Source: Burkholderia sp. Nafp2/4-1b
Lineage (GTDB): Bacteria > Pseudomonadota > Gammaproteobacteria > Burkholderiales > Burkholderiaceae
Length of the DNA stretch: 64,000 bases
Direction: 5' to 3'
Assembly (NCBI RefSeq): GCF_003635165.1
Contig: NZ_ML058599.1
Span: 124,001 to 188,000, forward strand
The notes beneath the pieces were generated by a model that saw only the letters and a list, made by a program, of their open reading frames with translations, was not told where the DNA came from and ran no database searches. Every line of letters starts with the position of its first letter. The first letter of the stretch is position 1. Below, piece by piece: positions 50,604-59,322 of this stretch. The translations under genes were made by a program, and so were the position numbers.

Positions 50604-51608
50604 ATGTTTATCCAGAATGCGTGGTATGCAGCAGCACTTTCCGCGGAAGTCCAGCGGGAGCCCTTTGCCCGGACGATCCTGAACCAGAAGGTCGTCATGT
50701 ATCGCACGTCGGCGAACCAGGTCGTCGCGCTCGAGGATCGATGCCCGCACCGGCAGGTTCCGTTGTCGCGTGGACGCATCGTCGGCGACGAAATCCAGTG
50801 CTGGTACCACGGCCTCCGGTACGACTGCTCCGGTGCATGCGTCAGCATTCCGAGCCAGAACACGATTCCGAAGGGGGCGCGCGTGCGGACGTTTCCCGCC
50901 GTCGAGAAATACGGCTTCATCTGGCTGTGGACCGGGGAGCCCGACAAGGCCGACGAGGCGGCGATTCCGAACCATTGGGTCTGTTCGGCGCCCGAGCTTG
51001 CCGGAACGATGAGCTATTGCACGATCGCCTGCAGCTACCTGTTCGGTATCGACAACATCCTCGACATTTCGCACGCGGCCTTCGTGCACGCGAAGACGCT
51101 CGGCTCGCTCGACATCGTCGAGACGCCGCCCGAAATCGTGGTCAACGATGACGAAGTCCGCGTGCGCCGTTACCTGCGCCGCGAGAAGACACCGCCGCTC
51201 TATACCCATATCCTGAAGCTCGACTACATCGACCGCTTCCAGGAGGTGCTTTACTGGCCCATCGGCAACACGCGGGTCGAGACACGAGCCCATGCCTGCG
51301 ACGATGCCAGCGGTCAGGTGTTCCACGTCTATACGACGACGATCTTCACGCCTGCCACGGACACCACGACCCATGTGTTCGTGGGCATGCACCGCGATTT
51401 CGACGTCGACAACGCGCGGTTTACCGAGTTCACCGCGAAGGAAGTGTTCGCCACCGTGATGGAGGACAAGGACGTCGCGGAGAGCCTGCAGGCGAACTGG
51501 AACCCCACCGCGCCGATGATCGACATCCAGCTCGATCGCCCCGCGTTTGCCGCGCGGCGCATCTTGGACCGAATGGGCGCGAACGCATCCATTCGAGCGG
51601 CCGTATGA
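50604..51608 (+). CDS. Rieske non-haem iron oxygenase, alpha-subunit type
   Basis: 334 aa. Rieske cluster ligands Cys47, His49, Cys66, His69 (RCPHRQVPLSRG, CWYHGLRYD) and the catalytic mononuclear-iron site with His157 and His162 (LDISHAAFVHAKT) are intact. Resembles VanA-type O-demethylases/monooxygenases. Needs an electron-transfer partner; no ferredoxin reductase is encoded nearby. The stop overlaps the next gene by 4 bp (ATGA), so the two are coupled. Candidate for oxidising the polyyne tail in cepacin-like products (inference). Confidence 0.9.
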   Translation: MFIQNAWYAAALSAEVQREPFARTILNQKVVMYRTSANQVVALEDRCPHRQVPLSRGRIVGDEIQCWYHGLRYDCSGACVSIPSQNTIPKGARVRTFPAVEKYGFIWLWTGEPDKADEAAIPNHWVCSAPELAGTMSYCTIACSYLFGIDNILDISHAAFVHAKTLGSLDIVETPPEIVVNDDEVRVRRYLRREKTPPLYTHILKLDYIDRFQEVLYWPIGNTRVETRAHACDDASGQVFHVYTTTIFTPATDTTTHVFVGMHRDFDVDNARFTEFTAKEVFATVMEDKDVAESLQANWNPTAPMIDIQLDRPAFAARRILDRMGANASIRAAV

Positions 51609-52492
51609 CGAACGCGACGACGGCGCGCCTGGTGCGCGCAGCGGAACAAACGACGATGAATGAGCAAGGACGCGCGCTCTATGTGTGCGAGTTGCTGCAC
51701 GAACTCGGAATGTCGGCGCAGGACGAGGTCAGCTTGCGTCATCCCATGATGTTTGGAGAAATCGTCGGTCGCGATCGAGTCGAGCGCCTCGCGGCAGCCG
51801 CCGAGAGCGTGTTTGCCGAGATCGAGCCGCAACACGCGTGGAGCGGTGCGGACATCGGCGGGCGTGAATGGCACGGTCGCTTCCAGGACCGCGTGATTCG
51901 CGGCGTGACGGTGGCGCGCAGGTCCGGCACGTGCATCCAGGTCGACATCTTCCTCGGCTCGTTTCCGGCGCCGGTCCGCCGGGCCCTGTATGACGCGAGC
52001 CGGGATCTCGTCGACGCCGATGCGTGGGTATTGCCCGCGGGGATCAGCACCGCATTGCCGCCGATACCCGACGACGAAGTGCTGGACGCCAAGTTGCCGT
52101 TCGGCATCACCGACGAGATGTTTTTGACCAGTCCGGTGGCTTGTAAGCCGATTCGCGGGCGTGCCGATGTCGAGCGTGTTTGCGGTCATTCGATCGCGGT
52201 CTACGGCGGGCGCGCGAGCGGGCCGCGTCTGTCGGCAGGCGCCACGACACTGAGCCTGTGGACAGGCGAGGTCGGCGGGCTGCCGCTGGAAGTGGCCAAT
52301 GTCATCTGCTGGGAAGACGCCCGGAATGCCAAGGGCATGGCAATGGCGATGCGCCCCTGGCCGGTCGTTGCGCTGTTTCAAGCGCGGATGCAGGCGCGGA
52401 CACTGTCGTTTCTCGACCCGTCTTATTTCGAATCGGACGCCGAATCCGAATCGCGCGACGGCGTGACGCCGCCCCAGTTTCGCGAGGTATAA
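51605..52492 (+). CDS. Unrecognised protein of the polyyne cluster
   Basis: 295 aa, no family recognised. Soluble, mixed alpha/beta; an N-terminal helical part (ALYVCELLHELGMSAQDEVS) and a beta-rich remainder (DRVIRGVTVARRSGTCIQVD, RLSAGATTLSLWTGEVGG, LEVANVICWEDARNAKGMAM). Six Cys are scattered, with no CxxC. Starts within the Rieske oxygenase stop (4-bp overlap) and is separated from the MFS gene by only 4 bp, so it is firmly within the operon and presumably needed by the oxygenase or for a late tailoring step. An internal ATG at 51656 is possible. Confidence 0.72.
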   Translation: MTNATTARLVRAAEQTTMNEQGRALYVCELLHELGMSAQDEVSLRHPMMFGEIVGRDRVERLAAAAESVFAEIEPQHAWSGADIGGREWHGRFQDRVIRGVTVARRSGTCIQVDIFLGSFPAPVRRALYDASRDLVDADAWVLPAGISTALPPIPDDEVLDAKLPFGITDEMFLTSPVACKPIRGRADVERVCGHSIAVYGGRASGPRLSAGATTLSLWTGEVGGLPLEVANVICWEDARNAKGMAMAMRPWPVVALFQARMQARTLSFLDPSYFESDAESESRDGVTPPQFREV

Positions 52493-52496
52493 GTCC

Positions 52497-53927
52497 ATGA
52501 ACGGACCCAGCGTGCCCGCTTCGCAGGCGCAGTCGAACTCGAATTCGAACTCGATTTCGCCGTGGCCGATTTTCTGTATCGCAAGCGTGGCGGTGTTCCT
52601 CGTTTCGATCGACGTCACCGTGCTCTACGCGGCATTTCCCGCGTTGCGACGGGCGTTTCCTGATGCGGATTCGGGCAGCCTGTCGTGGGTGCTGAACGCG
52701 TACACGCTGGTCTTCGCCGCGTTGCTCGTGCCGGCCGGCCGCCTGGCCGACCTGTGGGGGCGCAGGCGTACGTTCCTGCTCGGACTCGCAATGTTCCTGG
52801 GCGGATCGTTCGGCTGCGGGATCGCCGCGCGAGTCGAGATGCTCTGGGCGATGCGCGCCGTGCAGGGGGCGGGCGCGGCACTGTTGCTGCCGGCATCGCT
52901 GTCGATTCTGCTGGCGGCGTTCCCCGTCAGCAAACGGGCGATCGTCGTGAGCTTGTGGGGCGCGGTCAGCGGGGTGGCAGGTGCATTGGGGCCGAGCCTC
53001 GGCTCGTTCCTGGTCGATCGCTTCGGCTGGCCGTGGGCCTTCTTTCTCAATCTGCCGCTCGGTGCGATCGCGCTATGGCAAGGGTGGCGCCTGCTCGACG
53101 AGTCGCGTGATCCCGAGCGCGGCGCGCCGCTCGATCTGATGGGCGTCGTCCTGCTGATTCTCGGCGTCGGCTCGATCGCGTTCGGACTGGTGCAGTCAGA
53201 GGCGGTTGGCTGGACTTCGCCGAAGGTAACGCTGGCGATCGCGGGCGGGCTGGCGATGCTGGCAGCGTTCGTTGCATGGGCGCGCACGGCACGTGCGCCG
53301 GCGATCGATCTCTCGCTGTTCCAGGATCGGACCTACCGCTACATCAATCTGGCTTCGCTGTGCTTTGCGATCGGCTTCGCGATGATGTTTTTCCAGACGT
53401 TCCTGTTCACCACCGGAGTCTGGTCGTATTCGCTGACGCGTGCGGGACTGGCCGGCAGCCCGGGGCCGCTGCTCGTCGTTCCGACGGCGATCGTGTGCGG
53501 CCGGTTCGCGGCGCGCGCGGGGCACCGGCGTCTGCTGGTGACCGGGAGCCTGGTATCCACGGCGGCAAGCATATGGTTCGCGCTGGTGCCCGGCGTCACG
53601 CCCGACTATCTGCATGCATGGCTGCCGGGGGCGCTGCTGACCGGACTGGGGGTGGGCATGGTCATGCCTTCATTGTCGGCTGCCGCCGTTGCGCATCTGC
53701 CGCCGGCGAGGTTCGGCGTGGGCTCGGCCGTGAACCAGGCGATACGCCAGATGGGATCGGTGCTCGGCGTGGCGCTGACGGTCGCCATCACCGGCAATGC
53801 GATCGTGCGCCTCGCCGAATTCCGCACGCTCTGTTACCTGCAGATTGCGCTCGGCCTGGCCACCGCGATCCTGTGCGCACCGGTGGATACGCGACCTCGA
53901 GCACTTGCGTCCGCGGCGGCACATTGA
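52497..53927 (+). CDS. MFS drug:H+ antiporter, DHA2 (EmrB/QacA) family
   Basis: 476 aa with ~14 predicted membrane helices. Family marks: VFLVSIDVTVLYAAFPALRR, GRLADLWGRRRTFLLGLAMF, RAVQGAGAALLLPASLSILL and motif C-like SGVAGALGPSLGSFLVDRFG-W. The N-terminus carries an Asn/Ser stretch (SNSNSNS) coded by a short TCGAAC repeat. Likely exports the polyyne and gives self-resistance. Directly ahead of the FAAL gene. Confidence 0.9.
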   Translation: MNGPSVPASQAQSNSNSNSISPWPIFCIASVAVFLVSIDVTVLYAAFPALRRAFPDADSGSLSWVLNAYTLVFAALLVPAGRLADLWGRRRTFLLGLAMFLGGSFGCGIAARVEMLWAMRAVQGAGAALLLPASLSILLAAFPVSKRAIVVSLWGAVSGVAGALGPSLGSFLVDRFGWPWAFFLNLPLGAIALWQGWRLLDESRDPERGAPLDLMGVVLLILGVGSIAFGLVQSEAVGWTSPKVTLAIAGGLAMLAAFVAWARTARAPAIDLSLFQDRTYRYINLASLCFAIGFAMMFFQTFLFTTGVWSYSLTRAGLAGSPGPLLVVPTAIVCGRFAARAGHRRLLVTGSLVSTAASIWFALVPGVTPDYLHAWLPGALLTGLGVGMVMPSLSAAAVAHLPPARFGVGSAVNQAIRQMGSVLGVALTVAITGNAIVRLAEFRTLCYLQIALGLATAILCAPVDTRPRALASAAAH

Positions 53928-53933
53928 TGGCCA

Positions 53934-53949
53934 CGTGTCGTTCGACACG
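53934..53949. promoter_or_regulatory. Inverted repeat ahead of FAAL gene
   Basis: CGTGTCG-TT-CGACACG (seven-base arms) in the 79-bp gap between MFS and FAAL, followed by an A-rich stretch (~53965-53995). May be a hairpin affecting expression of the core genes or an internal promoter site. Confidence 0.4.
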
Positions 53950-54006
53950 GAGTCAGGCATGACGTTTTCAACAAAAACAAAACAAAACCGATAATCCGAG
54001 GGTCTC

Positions 54007-55806
54007 ATGATGGCCGGTAGTATTCCCCCCTCCGCTCTGCTGGCGGAGCGCACGATCTCGTCTCTGCTCGATATCCTTCGAGAGCGTGCCGAGCACACAC
54101 CCGAGCGAATCGCCTTCCATTTTCTTCGCGACGGCGAGGACGACGTCGTGAGCTGGTCATACGGCCAGTTCGCCGCGGCTGCGGTCCATGTACGCGACAG
54201 GGTGCTGCAGCACGCGTTGCACGAACGGCGCGTATTGCTGCTGCTGGAACCCGGCCTGGGTTACGTTGCAGCGCTGTTCGGCATCCTGCTGGCGGGTGCC
54301 ACCGCGGTGCCTTCGTTTCCGCCGGCCGGCTCTCGCGCAGTGGCACGCTTCGCATCGATTTGCCGCGACGCTCATCCTGATGTGGTCATCGCCGGCAAGC
54401 ATCACCGATCGCTGCAACAGGAACTCGACGGGCTCCACGACGGCCGGCGCGCCGCGCCTGCGTTGCTGACGTTCGACGAACATGCGTTCGACGATATCGA
54501 CGCATCGGCGTATGACGTCCGCAGCGTGCTGGCGCAGCGTGTCGATCTGGATCGGCCGGCGCTGCTCCAGTACACGTCGGGATCGACGGGCGACCCCAAG
54601 GGCGTGGTCGTCACGCACGAGAATCTCGTCAGCAACTGCGCTGTGATCGCCGAACGGCTCGGCGCCGATCCGGACCGTGTCGGCTGCACGTGGCTGCCGC
54701 CGTATCACGACATGGGCCTGATGGGCGCACTGCTGCTCGCCGTGTTCAGCGGCTTTCCGCTCGTGATCCTGTCGCCGCAGCATTTCGTTCAGCGTCCGTA
54801 TCGCTGGCTCAAGGCGATCACTGACTACCGCGTGACCACGAGCGTCGCACCGAATTTCGCGTTCGACCTGTGCGTCGACCACATCAACGACGAAGAAGCC
54901 GCCACGCTCGATCTCGGCTCGCTGCAGCACGTATTCTGCGGCGCGGAGCCGGTGAGCCATGCGACGCTCGAACGTTTCTTCGCGCGCTTCGGCCGGCATG
55001 GCTTCGAGCGCCGCGCCGTAGTGCCCTGCTACGGAATGGCCGAGGCGACGCTCTATGTATCCGGCAAGGTGGGCCGTTCGCCGATCACGCTGATCGACGT
55101 CGACAAGGAAGCGCTCGCTCGGGGCGTGTGCGAGCCGCACGACCCGGCATCCGATGTGCGCGGGCGCACCACGCTGGTCGGCTGCGGGCCGGTGGCAGTC
55201 GGCCATCGGCTGCTGATCGTCGATCCTGCGACGAAGCGCGTGCTGCCGGAAGGGACCATCGGAGAAATCTGGTTCAGTGGTCCGAACGTCGCAGCAGGCT
55301 ATCTCGGCCGTGCGGACAGCGACGATGTCTTCGCGGCGGAGATCAGCGACGCAGACGGTGAGGACGATTCGATTCGTTACCTCCGCACGGGCGACCTCGG
55401 CTTTCTGAACCACGGCGAGCTGTTCGTGACGGGCCGGATCAAGGATGTGGTGATTGTCGCCGGTCGCAACCTCTATCCGACCGACATCGAGGGATCGGTG
55501 CAGTCTGCGCACGACGCGATTCGAACGAACGGCGTGGCGGCGTTTTCGATCGACGGCGGTCCCGGGGAGTCGCTCGTCATCGTTGCGGAACTCAAGCGCT
55601 CGCGCCGTCTGAGTCCGGAGCAAATGCGCGAGGTGCGAGCGGCGATCACGTTGGCGGTCACGCGCGATCACGGGGTTGCGCCGGCGGTGGTGCACCTTGG
55701 GCCGACGGGTGCGATTCCGCTGACGACTAGCGGCAAGGTGCGCCGGCAAGCGTGCAAGCAGGCGTTCCAGCAAGGCAGCTTGAGCACGCTCGAAGCCCGC
55801 GCGTAA
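54007..55806 (+). CDS. ccnJ: Fatty acyl-AMP ligase (FAAL), polyyne starter activation
   Basis: 599 aa, ANL superfamily. A3 motif QYTSGSTGDPKGVVVTHEN (~188), the FAAL-type WLPPYHDMGLMGALL (~230), CYGMAEATLYVSGK, IWFSGPNVAAGY and the A8/A10 end (RTGDLGF, IKDVVIVAGRNLYPTDIE, TTSGKVRRQ). FAALs make acyl-AMP and pass the acyl group to an ACP rather than to CoA. Immediately upstream of two desaturases and the ACP, as in every polyyne cluster. The gene symbol is that used for the cepacin FAAL of B. ambifaria; given from memory of cluster order, so treat as probable. Confidence 0.9.
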   Translation: MMAGSIPPSALLAERTISSLLDILRERAEHTPERIAFHFLRDGEDDVVSWSYGQFAAAAVHVRDRVLQHALHERRVLLLLEPGLGYVAALFGILLAGATAVPSFPPAGSRAVARFASICRDAHPDVVIAGKHHRSLQQELDGLHDGRRAAPALLTFDEHAFDDIDASAYDVRSVLAQRVDLDRPALLQYTSGSTGDPKGVVVTHENLVSNCAVIAERLGADPDRVGCTWLPPYHDMGLMGALLLAVFSGFPLVILSPQHFVQRPYRWLKAITDYRVTTSVAPNFAFDLCVDHINDEEAATLDLGSLQHVFCGAEPVSHATLERFFARFGRHGFERRAVVPCYGMAEATLYVSGKVGRSPITLIDVDKEALARGVCEPHDPASDVRGRTTLVGCGPVAVGHRLLIVDPATKRVLPEGTIGEIWFSGPNVAAGYLGRADSDDVFAAEISDADGEDDSIRYLRTGDLGFLNHGELFVTGRIKDVVIVAGRNLYPTDIEGSVQSAHDAIRTNGVAAFSIDGGPGESLVIVAELKRSRRLSPEQMREVRAAITLAVTRDHGVAPAVVHLGPTGAIPLTTSGKVRRQACKQAFQQGSLSTLEARA

Positions 55807-55866
55807 GTCGTTCGCACACGCTTCGTTTTCGATTTCCATTGTCGCTGTCTTTCCTCGGAGCCAGTC

Positions 55867-56826
55867 ATGGCTGAAGCAGATTCCTTGTCTTCGCGAACAC
55901 CCGCGGCCGCCCGTGCGGCTGAAGCCGACACCGACTTGCGCGCACGCCGGCTCGCTTATCTGACCGTGGGCATCCCCGCGCTCGGATTCGCGCTTGCGAT
56001 TGCATACACGTCGATGTACGGGGTGCGCACCACCGACTTCGTGCTGCTGGCGGTGATGTATTTCTCGACCGCGATCGGCGTCGAAACCGGCATGCACCGA
56101 TATTTCTCGCACCGCTCGTTCAAGGGACGGCCGATCGTCACCGTGATGCTCGGCGTGCTCGGCAGCATGGCCGCCCAGGGGCCGATCCTGTTCTGGGCCG
56201 CCACGCATCGGATGCATCACGCGTTCACCGATCAGGACGGCGATCCTCATTCGCCGCGCCCGCGCGCGAACCGGCACGGCAAGCCGAGCCGGCTCGCGGG
56301 CCTCTGGCACGGCCACGTGGGCTGGCTGTTCACCGTGCGCCGCGAGAACTGGAGCGCGTATGCCGCGGATCTGCTGCGCGACCGCCTGGTCGTCAATCTC
56401 AATCTGCGTTACGGGTGGTGGGTGCTGCTCGGCCTCGCGATTCCCGCGCTGGCGGGCGCGTTGCTCGCGCCCGTCGGACAGGCGTTGCTCGGGGCCGTCG
56501 GCGGTTTCCTGTGGGGCGGGCTCGCACGAATCTTCCTGCTCGATCAGTCGACCTGGGCCGTCAATTCGCTGTGCCACACCATCGGCACCCGTCCGCACGC
56601 GACGCGCGACCACAGTCGCAATCTGGGTCTGCTGGCGATCGTTTCGGTGGGCGGCGCGTGGCACAACAACCATCACGCGCAGCCAGCCTTCGCCAACAAC
56701 GATCACGCGTTCTGGCAACTCGATCCGTCCGCCTGGCTGATCCGCTTGCTCGACGCGCTGGGTCTCGTCACGGAGGTGCGCTATGCCCCGAAGCGCGGCG
56801 CGGCGGCTCCGTCAACTTCGCCGTAA
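55867..56826 (+). CDS. Acyl-ACP/CoA desaturase 1 of polyyne core
   Basis: 319-aa integral-membrane Delta9-type desaturase. His boxes: HRYFSH (77-82), HRMHH (114-118) and HNNHH (266-270), plus four membrane helices. Inserts a cis double bond with O2 and two electrons. Paired with the following desaturase, which is similar throughout (GSMAAQGPILFW and DGDPHSPR versus GSMAAQGPIMFW and QGDPHSPN), suggesting an old duplication. Located after FAAL; ATG 55867 follows a modest CGGAG site. Predicted substrate is the ACP-bound chain. Confidence 0.9.
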   Translation: MAEADSLSSRTPAAARAAEADTDLRARRLAYLTVGIPALGFALAIAYTSMYGVRTTDFVLLAVMYFSTAIGVETGMHRYFSHRSFKGRPIVTVMLGVLGSMAAQGPILFWAATHRMHHAFTDQDGDPHSPRPRANRHGKPSRLAGLWHGHVGWLFTVRRENWSAYAADLLRDRLVVNLNLRYGWWVLLGLAIPALAGALLAPVGQALLGAVGGFLWGGLARIFLLDQSTWAVNSLCHTIGTRPHATRDHSRNLGLLAIVSVGGAWHNNHHAQPAFANNDHAFWQLDPSAWLIRLLDALGLVTEVRYAPKRGAAAPSTSP

Positions 56827-56851
56827 TCCTAATTAGCGTTTGGAGAATCTT

Positions 56852-57835
56852 ATGAATTCGTCGATTCAGGTTGCACCCGGCGTGACTGCCGCCGGCGGGC
56901 TGTCGGCCGCCGACGGGCAGATCCCCGGTGTTTCGCCGCTAAAGGGCAGTGGGGCGCGCGTCAAACGCTATACCGCCCTGGCCGTGATGCTGGTGCCGCT
57001 TGCCGGCTTCGCGCTGGCGGTACGCCAGCTCGTGCTGGGTGACTTCGCCGTCACTGATCTGGTGCTGTTCGCGGTGTTCTATTTTCTGCACATGGGCGGA
57101 ATCACGATGGGCTTCCATCGGTACCTTGCGCACAAGACGTTCCGGACCTCGAAGTGGTTCGAAGGACTGCTGCTGATCTGCGGGTCGATGGCTGCGCAAG
57201 GACCGATCATGTTCTGGGTGACGACGCACCGCCGTCATCACCTGTACAGCGACCAGCAAGGCGATCCGCATTCGCCGAACCTGGTCGGCAAGGGCCTGTT
57301 CGCGAAACTGCGCGGCCTCTGGTATGCGCATATGCCGTGGATGCTGGCCCCGGACGTATCGGGCTGGACGTTCTTCGCCCCCGATGTGTTGCGCGACCGC
57401 CGCCTGTTTTTCTATCACCGTACCTACGCGTGGTGGGTCGTGTTCGGCCTCGTGCTGCCCGCCGTGATCGGCGGCGCCATTGCCGGCTCCTGGCAGGGCG
57501 CGTGGAACGGCCTGCTGTTCGGCGGATTCGCGCGGATTTTCCTGGCCAATCAGGCCGCCTGGTGCGTGGGTTCCGTTTGCCACATGTTCGGCGGAAGGCC
57601 GTTCAAGACCGACGACAACAGCGCGAACAACTGGACGGTCGCCGTGCTCACGTTCGGCGAAGGTCTGCAGAACAACCACCACGCGTTCCCCGCGTCATAC
57701 CGCCACTCGGTGAAGTGGTACGAGCCGGATCTCAGCGCGTGGGTGCTCTGGACGCTCGGCAAGCTGCGCGTCGTGTGGGATCTGCGCCAGCCGACCCCGG
57801 CGGCGATCCGCAAGCTCGCCAAGCAACCGTATTGA
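56852..57835 (+). CDS. Acyl-ACP/CoA desaturase 2 of polyyne core
   Basis: 327 aa, same fold as desaturase 1. His boxes HRYLAH (89-94), HRRHH (126-130) and third box QNNHH (273-277), in which Gln replaces the first His, as in several bacterial acyl desaturases. TGGAG six bases before ATG 56852 favours it over the in-frame ATG at 56840. The carboxyl end is basic (KLRVVWDL...IRKLAKQPY). May further desaturate or act as acetylenase; the order of action is not known. Confidence 0.9.
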   Translation: MNSSIQVAPGVTAAGGLSAADGQIPGVSPLKGSGARVKRYTALAVMLVPLAGFALAVRQLVLGDFAVTDLVLFAVFYFLHMGGITMGFHRYLAHKTFRTSKWFEGLLLICGSMAAQGPIMFWVTTHRRHHLYSDQQGDPHSPNLVGKGLFAKLRGLWYAHMPWMLAPDVSGWTFFAPDVLRDRRLFFYHRTYAWWVVFGLVLPAVIGGAIAGSWQGAWNGLLFGGFARIFLANQAAWCVGSVCHMFGGRPFKTDDNSANNWTVAVLTFGEGLQNNHHAFPASYRHSVKWYEPDLSAWVLWTLGKLRVVWDLRQPTPAAIRKLAKQPY

Positions 57836-57890
57836 AGCAAGTTGCCGTCGTAGTTTCGTTCATTTCCCTCGTAAGGAAAGGTTATTCATC

Positions 57891-58211
57891 ATGTCTCAAG
57901 CTGGAATCCTGGGCGGCCTGTTCGGCCGCAAGAAAGCGGTTGCTGCCGATGTCGGCCCGCTGACGGAAGCTTCGATCCGCAACTGGCTGGTCGATCGGCT
58001 CGCCAAGCAGCTGAAGGTGGACCGGGCTGCCATCGATCCCGCCAAACGCTTTGACGAGTACGGGCTCGATTCGATCGTTGCCGTGCAGGTGTCGGGCGAT
58101 CTGGAAAAGGTCGTCGAGCAGCGGCTGTCCCCGGCGTTGCTGTTCGAACACAACAGCATCGACGACCTGGCGCGCCACCTGTCGACCGAGCTCGGTCTGC
58201 AAGCGGCGTAA
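57891..58211 (+). CDS. Acyl carrier protein of polyyne pathway
   Basis: 106 aa. The phosphopantetheine attachment Ser61 is in YGLDSIVAVQV, with the usual upstream helix (SIRNWLVDRLAKQLKV) and the LSPALLFEHNSIDDLARHL helix II-III region. It has a ~20-residue basic N-terminal extension (GGLFGRKKAV) not found in primary-metabolism AcpP. Serves as the carrier on which FAAL loads the acyl chain for desaturation. Placed between desaturases 2 and 3. Confidence 0.93.
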   Translation: MSQAGILGGLFGRKKAVAADVGPLTEASIRNWLVDRLAKQLKVDRAAIDPAKRFDEYGLDSIVAVQVSGDLEKVVEQRLSPALLFEHNSIDDLARHLSTELGLQAA

Positions 58212-58224
58212 GCGGGAGATCGAC

Positions 58225-59322
58225 ATGGCGAACACCTACACTGTTCCGAGCGCGCCGCCGGCGCGTTTCGACGAATTCCTGCAGAAGTCGAAGTCGCTCG
58301 AGGGCGTGCGGCTGACCGATGCGATTCCGAAATCGCTATACGAACCTCGCGCGTGGCGCGGCGTTCTCGGCTTCGTGGTGAGCTATGCGGCGTACATCGG
58401 CGCGATTGTCGGCATCGCGTACGCACCGCACTGGCTGTTCTACATTCCGCTGTGGCTGCTTGCAGGTATGGGCGGCTGGGGGCTGCATTGCATCGCGCAC
58501 GATTGCGGGCATAACTCGTTTTCCCGCTCTCGATGGTTCAACCTGACAATCGGGCACTTGTCGCTTCTGCCGCTGCTGTATCCGTTTCACGCTTGGCGCC
58601 ACACGCACAACCTGCACCACGCGAATACCAACAACCTTGAGCTCGACACCGACTGGCGGCCGATTCCGGCGCCGCTTTACGATCGCATGCCGCTTCTCAA
58701 GCGCCTCGAGTACGCCGGCACCCGAAAGTGGCTGTTCTGGGCAGGTACGGTGAGCTACTGGAAGGAGTCGGGCTTCCGTCCGGGTTTCTATCCGAAGCGC
58801 GAGATGCGGCGCGACGTGAAACGCTCGATCGCCTTCGTGCTGTTCGTGTCCGCGCTCTATTTCCCGGCGTTGATCTATTTCACCGGCATCACGGGCCTGT
58901 TCCTGTACTTCGTCGTTCCGTGGCTCATGATTCATGCGTGGTTCAGCGCCACGACGCTGATGCACCACACGTCGGACGAGATCCCGTTCCTGCCGTCGCA
59001 GCACTGGACGCCGAACGCCAGCCGTCTGCTGGTGACGACCGACTACCGGTATCCGAAGTGGCTACACTTCATGACGCACAACATCTCGGTGCATACGGCG
59101 CACCACGTTGCGCCGATCGTGCCGTTCTACAACCTGCCGAAGGCACAGGCGGCGCTCAAGGAAGCATTTCCGGGAATGATCCGCGAGAAAGACTTCTCGT
59201 TCGGCGATCTGTGGCACGTGATTCGTCACTGCCACTTCTACGACGTCGAGTCCGGTTACTACCGGACCCTGTCGCGGGAGGCCGTGCCCGTCGGCGCCCG
59301 TGCGGCGACGGAGGGGCGGTGA
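58225..59322 (+). CDS. Desaturase 3 / putative acetylenase of polyyne core
   Basis: 365-aa FAD2/Delta12-type integral-membrane desaturase. His boxes HDCGH (92-96), HNLHH-type H-x2-H-H (128-132) and HTAHH (290-294). This subgroup includes plant and bacterial acetylenases that turn double into triple bonds. GGGAG precedes ATG 58225. The stop overlaps the hydrolase start by one base (TGATG), so translation is coupled. Different from desaturases 1 and 2 in His spacing and length, pointing to a separate step. Confidence 0.9.
   Translation: MANTYTVPSAPPARFDEFLQKSKSLEGVRLTDAIPKSLYEPRAWRGVLGFVVSYAAYIGAIVGIAYAPHWLFYIPLWLLAGMGGWGLHCIAHDCGHNSFSRSRWFNLTIGHLSLLPLLYPFHAWRHTHNLHHANTNNLELDTDWRPIPAPLYDRMPLLKRLEYAGTRKWLFWAGTVSYWKESGFRPGFYPKREMRRDVKRSIAFVLFVSALYFPALIYFTGITGLFLYFVVPWLMIHAWFSATTLMHHTSDEIPFLPSQHWTPNASRLLVTTDYRYPKWLHFMTHNISVHTAHHVAPIVPFYNLPKAQAALKEAFPGMIREKDFSFGDLWHVIRHCHFYDVESGYYRTLSREAVPVGARAATEGR

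Noticed and set aside
54157-56718. 853-codon minus-strand frame opposite the FAAL and desaturase genes
   Set aside because: Long only because of GC-rich codon structure; opposite strand carries intact, motif-bearing genes.
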